In this document: piece by piece, positions 16,598-24,087 of the stretch
Numbering within the stretch: the first letter of the stretch is position 1
Layout of the letters: each line of letters starts with the position of its first letter
DNA from: Myxococcus xanthus
Lineage (GTDB): Bacteria > Myxococcota > Myxococcia > Myxococcales > Myxococcaceae
Length of the DNA: 41,050 nt
Assembly: GCF_013116825.1 (NCBI RefSeq)
Contig: NZ_JABFNS010000085.1
Span: forward strand, 1-41,050
Direction of reading: 5' to 3'
Notes under the pieces: model-generated
Databases searched by the model: none
The model's input: only the letters and a program-made list of their open reading frames with translations
What the model was told of the DNA's origin: nothing
Program-made: the position numbers and the translations under genes

Positions 16598-18901
16598 GTG
16601 GAGAGCGAAGTCGAACAGCAGCGGGAGCAGACCTTCGTCGAGGCCATCCTCGGCAAGGACTTCTTCCAGGCGAAGTGGGCGAAGCGGTGGCTGGAGCTGT
16701 CCCTCAGTCTGCGCGTCGTGACGGCCACGGCGGGCTTCGCGGCCCTGCTCTTCCTTCCCTACCTAGGCGCGGTGGGGCTCTGGGACCCCTGGGAGACGCA
16801 CTACGGCGAAGTCGCGCGGATGATGATTGTCCGCCAGGACTACGTGTACCCCTTCTGGGAGAACTCGTGGTTCTTCTCCAAGCCGCCGCTCACGATGTGG
16901 ATGCAGGCGCTGGGCATGAACGTGGTGGGGGCTGCGAACCCGGGTGGGATGCTGGGCCTCTATACGGAGTGGGGCATGCGGATGCCCTTCGCGCTCCTGA
17001 GCATCACCGCGGTGGCGTTGCTGTCACTGGCGGTGGCGCGCGTGGTGTCCCGGCGCGCGGGATTGGCCACCGGCTTCGTGCTGGCCACCATGCCGCTGTA
17101 CTTCCTGCTCACGCGGCAGACGGTGACGGACACGCCCTTCGTCACCACCTTCATCTGCGCCATGGCGTGCGCGCTCATCGGCCAGTTGGATGCGACGACG
17201 AAGCACCGCGCCGCCTGGTGGTACGGCTTCTATTTCTTCGCCGGCCTGTCCGCGCTGGCCAAGGGCCTGCTGGGCGTGGGCCTGCCCGCCGTCATCCTGG
17301 TGCTGTACGCGGCCCTGTCCGTCATCCCCTGGGACAGCGACAGCCTGGACGCGCACTTGAAGTGGCTCACGCAGTCCCGCTTCCGCCAGGACGTGCGCGA
17401 GGGCCGGCGGCCCATGCCCGTGCTGTGGGGGCAGATGTTCAAGATGCACCTGGGCACGGGCATCCTGGTGTTCTTCGCGGTGGCGGGCCCCTGGTACCTG
17501 ACGCTGTCCCTCTTCGGCTCCGTGGACGATGAGGGCAAGCTCTTCTGGTACCGCTTCTTCGTCCACGACCACCTCAACCGCCTCACGGCGGGCGTGCACA
17601 CCACCACGCCGGGCGGCACGTTCATCTACTTCATCGAGCAGGGGGGCTTCGCCATCTTCCCCTGGGTGGCGCTGCTGCCCGGCGCCTTCGCGGTGGTGGC
17701 GCGGCTGAAGCTGCGCTCGGAGAAGGCGGCGGACCACCTGGCCATCATCGCGGTGCTGTGGGTGGCCTTCTCCTTCTGGCTGCTGTCGTCCAGCGCCACC
17801 AAGTTCCACCACTACGTCTTCCCGGTGCTGCCGGGCGTGGCCGTCCTCCTGGCGCTCTTCATCGACCGGCTGTGGGAGGAGGGCATCTCCGCGCACGCGG
17901 TGAGCCTCATCTTCGGGTTCATGCTCTTCGTCCTGGTGGGGAAGAACATCGCGGAGAACCCAAAGATCTTCACCGACCTGTTCGTCTACAACTACGACCG
18001 GACCTATCCGCAGGACCTGGTGACGAAGCCCATCGCGTTCTTCACCTCGCGGCCGCTGTGGACGGGAGATCTGGTGACGCTGGTGCTGCTGGCCTTCGGC
18101 GTCTACCTGTCCTTCGACGCCTTCTCCGCGAAGGGGCGGGCCCGGACGACGCCGAGCGCGCGCGCCGTGGCGCTGATGCTGCTCCTGGGCGGCGTGGCGA
18201 CGCTGGGCGCGGTGAGCGCCCAGGCCCAGGTGTCCGCCAAGGCGCTGGTGGGCGTGGCGGTGCTGGCGGTGGCGGGCTATCTGGCGTGGGAGTCCATGCG
18301 GCCGGGCGCGGAGGGCCGCGCGTCGCTCCAGACGTTGGCCGGCGTGCTGGCGGTGGTGGGCATCGCGTTCGCGGTGCGGGGCTTCCGTCAGCCTGCGGCG
18401 GAGGACTCGCTGCTCAAGGCGCTGTCGGAGCCCGTCAACGTCAAGAAGACGCTGGGCTTCACCTTCGCGGTGGCGGGCGGCATGGCGGTGGTGGCGTCGC
18501 TGATGCGGGCGCGGGCGATGCTGTTCGGCACCTTCTGGGTGCTCGCGGCGGGCATGGCCCTCTGGTTCAACTGGAACCACTGGGTGGACCTGTCCCACCA
18601 CTGGACGCAGCGCGACCTCTTCTGGCGCTACTACGCGCAGCGTCAGGCGGGCGAGCCCATCGTCGCGTACATGATGAACTGGCGCGGCGAGACGTTCTAC
18701 TCGCAGAACACGGTGGAGCAGTACCGCGTGTCGGACGCGAACGCGCGCATTCGCGCCCTGGCGCAGCGGCCGGGGCGTGAGTGGGCCCTGGTGGAGCACA
18801 ACCGGCTCAACCTGCTGCGCACCGCGGTGGGCTCGGACAAGGTCGTCACGCCGGTGGACCGCGACATCAACAACAAGTTCGTCCTGGTGACCATCGATTG
18901 A
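16598..18901 (+). CDS. GT39/ArnT-like membrane glycosyltransferase
   Basis: 767 residues from GTG 16598, behind AAGGAG with 9-nt spacing. After a short cytoplasmic N terminus there are about a dozen hydrophobic segments. The first periplasmic loop carries DPWETHYGEVARMM (D63, E66), matching the acidic motif that polyprenol-phosphate-sugar glycosyltransferases of the PMT/ArnT clan use for catalysis. A short soluble C-terminal domain (from about residue 680) follows the last membrane segment. Members transfer sugars from a lipid carrier to lipid A, other lipids or proteins on the periplasmic side. The acceptor here is unknown. The stop codon overlaps the start of the ABC ATPase gene (TTGA), so transport may be linked to this modification. 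Confidence 0.88.
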   Translation: MESEVEQQREQTFVEAILGKDFFQAKWAKRWLELSLSLRVVTATAGFAALLFLPYLGAVGLWDPWETHYGEVARMMIVRQDYVYPFWENSWFFSKPPLTMWMQALGMNVVGAANPGGMLGLYTEWGMRMPFALLSITAVALLSLAVARVVSRRAGLATGFVLATMPLYFLLTRQTVTDTPFVTTFICAMACALIGQLDATTKHRAAWWYGFYFFAGLSALAKGLLGVGLPAVILVLYAALSVIPWDSDSLDAHLKWLTQSRFRQDVREGRRPMPVLWGQMFKMHLGTGILVFFAVAGPWYLTLSLFGSVDDEGKLFWYRFFVHDHLNRLTAGVHTTTPGGTFIYFIEQGGFAIFPWVALLPGAFAVVARLKLRSEKAADHLAIIAVLWVAFSFWLLSSSATKFHHYVFPVLPGVAVLLALFIDRLWEEGISAHAVSLIFGFMLFVLVGKNIAENPKIFTDLFVYNYDRTYPQDLVTKPIAFFTSRPLWTGDLVTLVLLAFGVYLSFDAFSAKGRARTTPSARAVALMLLLGGVATLGAVSAQAQVSAKALVGVAVLAVAGYLAWESMRPGAEGRASLQTLAGVLAVVGIAFAVRGFRQPAAEDSLLKALSEPVNVKKTLGFTFAVAGGMAVVASLMRARAMLFGTFWVLAAGMALWFNWNHWVDLSHHWTQRDLFWRYYAQRQAGEPIVAYMMNWRGETFYSQNTVEQYRVSDANARIRALAQRPGREWALVEHNRLNLLRTAVGSDKVVTPVDRDINNKFVLVTID

Positions 18902-19815
18902 GCGGCATCCACGTCCAGGACCTGGGCAAGCGCTTCGGAGACCGGGTGGCCGTGGAGGCGTTGTCCTTCCACGTGCGGTCCGGCGAGGTATTCGGCCTGC
19001 TGGGGCCCAACGGCGCGGGGAAGACGACCACGGTGCGCATGCTCACGGGACTGCTTCAGCCCACCGAGGGCGAGGCCACCGTGTGGGGCCACCGGGTGGA
19101 CCGCGACGGCGAGCCGCTGCGCAAGGTGGTGGGCCTGCTCACCGAGCAGCCCGGCCTCTACGACAGGCTCACCGCGCGGGAGAACCTGCGCTTCTTCATG
19201 AAGCTGCATGAGCTGGACGAAGCCGCGGCCTGGCCTCGGGCCCGGCACTACCTGGAGCGCTTCGGGCTGGGTGGGCGCGAGGAGGAGCCGGTGGGCGGCT
19301 TCTCCAAGGGGATGCGGCAGAAGCTGGCCATCGTCCGGACGCTGGTGCACGACCCGAAGGTCATCTTCCTGGACGAGCCCACCAGCGGCCTGGACCCGGA
19401 GTCGGCGCGCACCGTGCGCGACGCCGTGGCGGAGCTGGCGTCGGAGGGGCGCACCATCGTCCTGTGCTCGCACAACCTGGCGGAGGTGGAGCGCCTGTGT
19501 GAGCGCGTGGCGGTGGTGAAGCGCCGCCTGCTGGCCATGGGCCCCGTCCGCGAGCTGCGGCACGCGGGGCAGGCGCTGGAGGTGCGCGTGGAAGGGGAGG
19601 CGGAGCGCTTTCGTGTCGCGCTGGCCCAGCTGCCCTTCGCGCCCAACGTGCTGGCCGAAGGGCCGAAGCTGCGCGTGATGTTGGCGGACGACGCGCAGGC
19701 GCCCGATGTGGTGGCGTGCCTGGTGGGAGCGGGAGCGCGGGTGCACAGCGCGGTGCCCACGCAGCGTCCCCTGGAAGAGGTCTATCTGGAGCTGCTGCGC
19801 GAGGGGAGGGGGTAG
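18898..19815 (+). CDS. ABC transporter ATP-binding protein
   Basis: 305 residues. Walker A GPNGAGKTT, an FSKGMRQK signature in place of LSGGQ, Walker B VIFLDEPTSGLDP and the H-loop CSHN are all present, so it should be an active ATPase. The form matches ATPases paired with ABC-2-type permeases (drug, Na+, polysaccharide or antibiotic exporters), with an extra domain of about 85 residues after the ATPase core. I chose TTG 18898, which overlaps the upstream TGA by 4 nt (TTGA), because it places the N terminus correctly for the family. The permease gene follows after 3 nt. The substrate cannot be told from sequence. Confidence 0.93.
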   Translation: MSGIHVQDLGKRFGDRVAVEALSFHVRSGEVFGLLGPNGAGKTTTVRMLTGLLQPTEGEATVWGHRVDRDGEPLRKVVGLLTEQPGLYDRLTARENLRFFMKLHELDEAAAWPRARHYLERFGLGGREEEPVGGFSKGMRQKLAIVRTLVHDPKVIFLDEPTSGLDPESARTVRDAVAELASEGRTIVLCSHNLAEVERLCERVAVVKRRLLAMGPVRELRHAGQALEVRVEGEAERFRVALAQLPFAPNVLAEGPKLRVMLADDAQAPDVVACLVGAGARVHSAVPTQRPLEEVYLELLREGRG

Positions 19816-19818
19816 CCC

Positions 19819-20619
19819 ATGGCGTTCCGTCCGAAGCGGGCCCTGGCGGTGTTCTGGAAGGACTTCCTGGACCTGCGAAAGAACGTGGGCCTGCTGGTGT
19901 CCATGATGGTGCTCCCGGCCGTCATGGTGCTGGTGCCCATTGGCGTGGTGTGGACGTACGTGCGCACGCCGGACCACGCGGACCTGCGCAGCGTGGCGCT
20001 CTTCTACGACCCCACGCTGCCGCTGGGCGCCAGCGCCGCGCGCTTCCTCATCGACAAGACGCTCACCGACTGGTTCGGCATGTTCCTGGTGATGCCGGTG
20101 TTCGTGCCCATCCTCATCGCGTCCCAGAGCGTGGCGGGGGAGAAGGAGCGGCGCACGCTGGAGCCGCTCCTGGCCTCGCCCGTGACGGCGGCGGAGCTGG
20201 TGACGGGCAAGAGCCTGGCGGCGTTGGTGCCCTCCGTGGCGATTACGTGGACGGCCTTCGTCGTGTTCTGCGTAGGTGTGGACATCGTCGCGTGGCCGCT
20301 GGTGAAGATGCCGCTGATGCCCAACGCGCTGTGGACCTTCGGCGTGTTCGTCATCGCGCCGCTGTTCGCCTTCTTCGGCAACGGGGTGGCGGTGCTCATC
20401 TCCGCCCGGGTGAGCGAGGCGCGCATGGCCCAGCAGTTGTCCGCGCTGGTGGTGCTGCCCATCGTGGGCATGGTGGGGGGGCAGGTGGCGGGCGTGCTCA
20501 AGGCGGGCTTCGGCTACTACCTGCTCCAGGGCGCCGTGGTGCTGGTGCTGGACGCCCTCCTGCTGTGGGCCAGCATCCGCCTGTTGGACCGCGAGCGGCT
20601 GGTGAGCCGCTGGGGCTAG
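19819..20619 (+). CDS. ABC-2-type transporter permease
   Basis: 266 residues with about six membrane segments. An N-terminal cytoplasmic helix leads to the first membrane segment (about 24-45), then a periplasmic loop, then the characteristic cytoplasmic ERRTLEPLLASPVTAAELVTGK segment (read in parts) that contacts the ATPase in ABC-2/NatB-like permeases. The start ATG follows GAGGGAGGGGG at the end of the ATPase gene. With the upstream ATPase it should form a homodimeric exporter. The nearest named relatives by motif are NatB-type permeases, but the substrate is unknown. Confidence 0.9.
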   Translation: MAFRPKRALAVFWKDFLDLRKNVGLLVSMMVLPAVMVLVPIGVVWTYVRTPDHADLRSVALFYDPTLPLGASAARFLIDKTLTDWFGMFLVMPVFVPILIASQSVAGEKERRTLEPLLASPVTAAELVTGKSLAALVPSVAITWTAFVVFCVGVDIVAWPLVKMPLMPNALWTFGVFVIAPLFAFFGNGVAVLISARVSEARMAQQLSALVVLPIVGMVGGQVAGVLKAGFGYYLLQGAVVLVLDALLLWASIRLLDRERLVSRWG

Positions 20620-20641
20620 CGCGGCCGCCGGCCGTCGCTTT
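20618..20641 (+). terminator. Hairpin terminator candidate after the ABC permease
   Basis: AGCG-CGGCC (20618-20626) pairs with GGCCG-CGCT (20630-20639, one bulged T) around a 3-nt loop, followed by a short T run ending at 20641. It overlaps the permease stop codon. It is a plausible end of the glycosyltransferase-transporter operon. Confidence 0.45.
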
Positions 20642-20687
20642 CCAGGGCATCCAGCCCGCCGAGCGGCTAGGCTTTCGCCAGTAAAAC

Positions 20688-20703
20688 TGGCATGTTGCGA
20701 GCA
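20688..20703 (+). promoter_or_regulatory. Candidate sigma-54 (-24/-12) promoter for the SPFH gene
   Basis: TGGCATG (20688-20694), four bases, then GAGCA (20699-20703) keeps the required GG-N10-GC spacing and fits TGGCAYR-N4-TTGCW except for two T positions. It is 115 nt upstream of the SPFH gene, in the only non-coding region here (20642-20817). Myxobacteria use many sigma-54 activators, but one near-match could be chance. Confidence 0.3.
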
Positions 20704-20817
20704 GGTGCCGGTACGCGAGCGCGCGCGCTTTCGTCCGGGATGCCATGCTCTTAAAAGGGTTGGGGTGGCGGCGCGGGTTGACCGGCTGCCAACGCGGCCA
20801 CGGAGGCGCTGACGGCA

Positions 20818-21867
20818 ATGGGTATCTTCGACAGCATCAAGGGTGAGGCGAAGCGCAACTTCATCGCCCGGGCGGACTCGGCGAAGGGCGACATCATCTA
20901 CAAGTATCCGGAGAACAACGTCCGGATGCTGACCCAGCTCACCGTCGATGCGGACGAGGTCGCCCTCTTCGTGAAGGACGGCAAGGTGGAGGGCAAGCTG
21001 GGGCCCGGCCGTCACTCACTGGACACGAACAACATCCCGTTCCTGTCCCGCCTCATCGAAGGCTTCACGGGCGGCAACCTCTTCATCTCCGAAATCTTCT
21101 TCGTCTCCACCCGGGAGTTCGCCGGCGTGAAGTTCGGTGGCCCCATCGGTGACGTGCGCGACCCGGAGACGGGCCTGGGCATTGGCACCATGGTGTACGG
21201 CGACTTCTCCATCCGTGTGACGGACCCTGAGCGCCTGGTGGTGGGCCTGGTGGGCATGGGCCGCACCGGCAACGACGAACTGCTCGGCTGGTTCAAGAAC
21301 CAGGTGCTGAAGGTGACGCGCGACCGCATCGCGGAGCTGCTCGTCAAGAAGCGTTGGCCGCTGCTCGACGTGACGAGCGGCGCGTACACCGAGGAGATCG
21401 AGACCGAGGTCATCTCCGGGCTCAAGCCCCACGTGGACGGCTACGGCCTCACCGTGGTGCGGATGGGCAACTTCCACGTCTCCATCAAGGAGGAGGACGA
21501 GGCGACGCTGAAGAAGCTGGGCAAGGACGTGGCGTACTCGCGTCTGGCCGGTGGCTTCCAGCAGTACGCGCAGGGCCAGGCGATGCTCGGCGCGGCCGAG
21601 GGCATGGCCAAGGGCGGTGACGGCGGTGGTGGCGCGGGCAACGCACTGGGCGGCATGGGCATGGGCATGGGCTTCGGCATGGCCCAGCAGTTCATGAACC
21701 AGCAGCAGCACCAGCAGCGGCCTCCGGAGCCCGCGCCCGCGGCGCCCCCGGCGGACACGCGCAGCCCCGCGCAGCGCCTGAAGGAAATCAAGGAGCTGAA
21801 GGACGCGGGTGTCCTCAGCGACGAGGAGTACAATGCGAAGCGCGCGGAGCTGATGAAGCTCCTGTAG
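20818..21867 (+). CDS. SPFH/Band 7-type protein with C-terminal SHOCT domain
   Basis: 349 residues. Residues about 40-240 look like the virion-core/YdjI-type SPFH fold: KDGKVEGKLGPGRHSLDTNNIPF, EIFFVSTREFAGVKFGG and GDFSIRVTDPERLV, each read in parts. A Gly/Met-rich linker (about 265-290), a Gln/His run (about 297-304) and a Pro/Ala stretch follow. The C terminus (about 315-349, RLKEIKELKDAGVLSDEEYNAKRAEL in parts) is a SHOCT oligomerisation motif. There is no transmembrane helix. Such proteins are thought to form large oligomers on membranes, sometimes linked to envelope stress, but their biochemical role is poorly known. The gene appears monocistronic, with a hairpin terminator at 21895-21934. 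Confidence 0.88.
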   Translation: MGIFDSIKGEAKRNFIARADSAKGDIIYKYPENNVRMLTQLTVDADEVALFVKDGKVEGKLGPGRHSLDTNNIPFLSRLIEGFTGGNLFISEIFFVSTREFAGVKFGGPIGDVRDPETGLGIGTMVYGDFSIRVTDPERLVVGLVGMGRTGNDELLGWFKNQVLKVTRDRIAELLVKKRWPLLDVTSGAYTEEIETEVISGLKPHVDGYGLTVVRMGNFHVSIKEEDEATLKKLGKDVAYSRLAGGFQQYAQGQAMLGAAEGMAKGGDGGGGAGNALGGMGMGMGFGMAQQFMNQQQHQQRPPEPAPAAPPADTRSPAQRLKEIKELKDAGVLSDEEYNAKRAELMKLL

Positions 21868-21894
21868 TTCCCTTCGTGTGCCCTTGCGGTACCC

Positions 21895-21934
21895 AGAGCC
21901 TCCGTCCGACACCGGGCGGGGGCTCTCGTGCTTT
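21895..21934 (+). terminator. Terminator hairpin after the SPFH gene
   Basis: AGAGCCTCCGTCC (21895-21907) pairs over 13 bp, two of them G-U, with GGGCGGGGGCTCT (21914-21926) around a 6-nt loop. CGTGCTTT follows. It lies 27 nt after the SPFH stop. The T tract is short but the stem is long. Confidence 0.7.
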
Positions 21935-22164
21935 CCCTGACATGCCCTGGGGCTGGATGGACCTCAAACGTCCCCTGCGCTACATAGCGGCCGCCGCGGT
22001 CGTCGCACGGTGTACGTTTCAGGGCGCCCCACCTGGGGACTCAGATGGCGTGCGCCGTGCACGGGCGCGTGGGGGACGTGTCGCAGGAGGAGCGTATTCC
22101 TGCGGGCCGGACGTCCCCGTGCCAGCCATGTGCCGGCCGCTCGTTCCCAGGGAGACAGGCGTTG
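21935..22164. other. Non-coding stretch upstream of the CotH-like gene
   Basis: Frames here run on from the downstream gene without coding character. I assign none, and see no convincing promoter, although a start signal for the CotH-like gene must lie in or before it. Confidence 0.4.
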
Positions 22165-24087
22165 ATGCCCCTTCGTTTCAAGTCCCGCTCGGCGTTGTTG
22201 TGGCTCACCATTTCATTGTCCGCCTGCCGTGAGGATGTTCCACCGGCGCCGGTCGTTCCGCCCATTGAAGAGCCGCGGGAAGAGCAGTCCGTTCCGTACG
22301 TGTCCATCGATGGCATGGACAATGCGTCCGGCTTCCTGCGGGGAACCATCCAGGGGCAGGGCGACATCAGGGCCGTGGAAGTCCACGTGGACGGCGTGCT
22401 GCTCGGCTGGGCCGAGGTGAATGGTGACCAGTGGAGCATCCAATGGTTGCCCGGCGCGCCGAGGCACTCCATCGAGGTGGTGGCGCATGACGGCTCGGGC
22501 ACCCCGGCCCGCGCGTCGCTGGCGCTCCAGCCGTTGGACTTCGCCACGCCGCACGCGCTCTACCAGCCCCCGTCCCTGCTGACGTTGCCCACGAGCGAGT
22601 CCGCGACGACGCGCTACACGCTGGATGGCTCGACGCCGACGGCGAACTCGCCCATCTACACCTCGCCGTTGGTCCTGATGCGTTCACAGGGCGAGCCCGC
22701 GCCCCTGTCCTTCATCCCCACGAATCCGCCGGAGACGCCGGTGGAGTGGCGATGGCTGCCGCCTCGCGGGCCGGTGGGCCGCGCCGCCGTGGTGCGTTTC
22801 CAGCAGTTCCAGGGCGCCACGCCCGTGGGTGCTTCCGGCACGCGGAGCTATCTCATCGACAAGTCACATGGTCCGTTGCCGGTGATGTCGCTGACGGTGG
22901 ACGCGGAGCACTTCTTTGGCTTCGAGCACGGCATCTACGTCCCCGGGCGGATCCACGCGGAGGACCCCAGGCCGGATTGGATGTGGGGCAACGGCAACTA
23001 TCACCAGAGCGGCAAGGACTGGGAGCGCCCCCTCCACGTGGAGTGGTTCGAGGTAGACGGCCAGCCGGTGATTTCGCAGGGGGCGGGCGTGCGCGTCCAT
23101 GGCTCGGGCAGCGTGGCGCTGCCGCACAAGAGCCTGCGCCTGTACGCGAAGGATGACTACGGGCCGAAGACCTTCCGCGCGGCGGTGTTCCCCGGCGAGG
23201 CGGTGGATGAATTCACGCGGCTCATCGTCCGCACGTCGGGACAGGACCTGCTGTACTCCAAGATTCGCGACTGCGCGCTCCAGGGGCTGCTGCGGGAGAC
23301 GGCGCTGCACCTGCAGGCCTGCCGCCCCACCGTCCTGTACCTCAACGGTGAGTACTGGGGCCTGCACGAGCTGCGCGAGCGGTATGACGAGTACTACCTC
23401 GCGTCGCGCCACGGCATCGACCGCAAGAAGGTGGCCATCCTGGAGTTGGACGGGGTGCTCGACACTGGCGAGGAGGGCGACGAGTCGCACTACCTGGCGC
23501 TGCTGGACTTCGTCCGGAACAACGACCTCTCGCTGCCGGAGAACCTGTCCCACGTGGAGTCGATGATGGATGTGGACGACTTCATCGACTATCAAATCGC
23601 GGAGATCTTCTTCGCGAACACGGACTGGCCCCACAACAACGTCAAGTTCTGGCGCTACGTGGAGCCAGATGCCGAGGGGCCCGTCGCGAAGGACGGCCGC
23701 TGGCGCTGGCTGCTCTACGATTTGGACGGGGCCTTCCTCGGCGACGCGAATTACGACTCACTGGCTCGGGTGCTGACGGATGAAACGCTCCCGGAGTGGT
23801 CCGTGCTGCTCATCCGCAAGCTGCTGACGAACGCGGACTTCAAGAGCCGCTTCGTGTCGCGATTCCAGTGGCACCTGGACAACACCTTCCGTGAGGAGCG
23901 CGTGACGGCACACCTGGAGTCGCTGGCCGACCTGGTCGCCGCGGAGATTCCCGCGCACATCGAGCGTTGGGGCTATCCAGTGTCCGTGGAGTCGTGGCGC
24001 TACTACGTGGACGCGATGCGTGACTTCGCCACGCAGCGGCCCATGCGCGTGCGCCAGCACCTGGAAGCGAGCTTCGGTCCCTTCTAG
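22165..24087 (+). CDS. CotH kinase-like lipoprotein
   Basis: 640 residues from ATG 22165, behind GGGAGA. An in-frame extension 40 codons upstream lacks signal-peptide character. A lipoprotein signal peptide ends in LSAC with lipidated C21. Residues about 50-115 look Ig-like; about 145-235 resemble the chitobiase/HEX C-terminal type module (TTRYTLDGSTPTANSPIYTSP). The CotH domain spans about 240-610: YLNGEYWGLHELRERYDEYY, NTDWPHNN (D487) and WRWLLYDLDGAFLGD (D519, D521). CotH proteins were defined as spore-coat protein kinases in Bacillus; bacterial lipoprotein versions are common but mostly uncharacterised. An extracytoplasmic protein kinase role is inferred. Its stop codon shares CTAG with the convergent metallopeptidase gene. 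Confidence 0.88.
   Translation: MPLRFKSRSALLWLTISLSACREDVPPAPVVPPIEEPREEQSVPYVSIDGMDNASGFLRGTIQGQGDIRAVEVHVDGVLLGWAEVNGDQWSIQWLPGAPRHSIEVVAHDGSGTPARASLALQPLDFATPHALYQPPSLLTLPTSESATTRYTLDGSTPTANSPIYTSPLVLMRSQGEPAPLSFIPTNPPETPVEWRWLPPRGPVGRAAVVRFQQFQGATPVGASGTRSYLIDKSHGPLPVMSLTVDAEHFFGFEHGIYVPGRIHAEDPRPDWMWGNGNYHQSGKDWERPLHVEWFEVDGQPVISQGAGVRVHGSGSVALPHKSLRLYAKDDYGPKTFRAAVFPGEAVDEFTRLIVRTSGQDLLYSKIRDCALQGLLRETALHLQACRPTVLYLNGEYWGLHELRERYDEYYLASRHGIDRKKVAILELDGVLDTGEEGDESHYLALLDFVRNNDLSLPENLSHVESMMDVDDFIDYQIAEIFFANTDWPHNNVKFWRYVEPDAEGPVAKDGRWRWLLYDLDGAFLGDANYDSLARVLTDETLPEWSVLLIRKLLTNADFKSRFVSRFQWHLDNTFREERVTAHLESLADLVAAEIPAHIERWGYPVSVESWRYYVDAMRDFATQRPMRVRQHLEASFGPF

Noticed and set aside
18697-21015. 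772-codon minus-strand frame across the ABC genes
   Set aside because: Spans several real plus-strand genes and an intergenic terminator; composition is that of a shadow frame.
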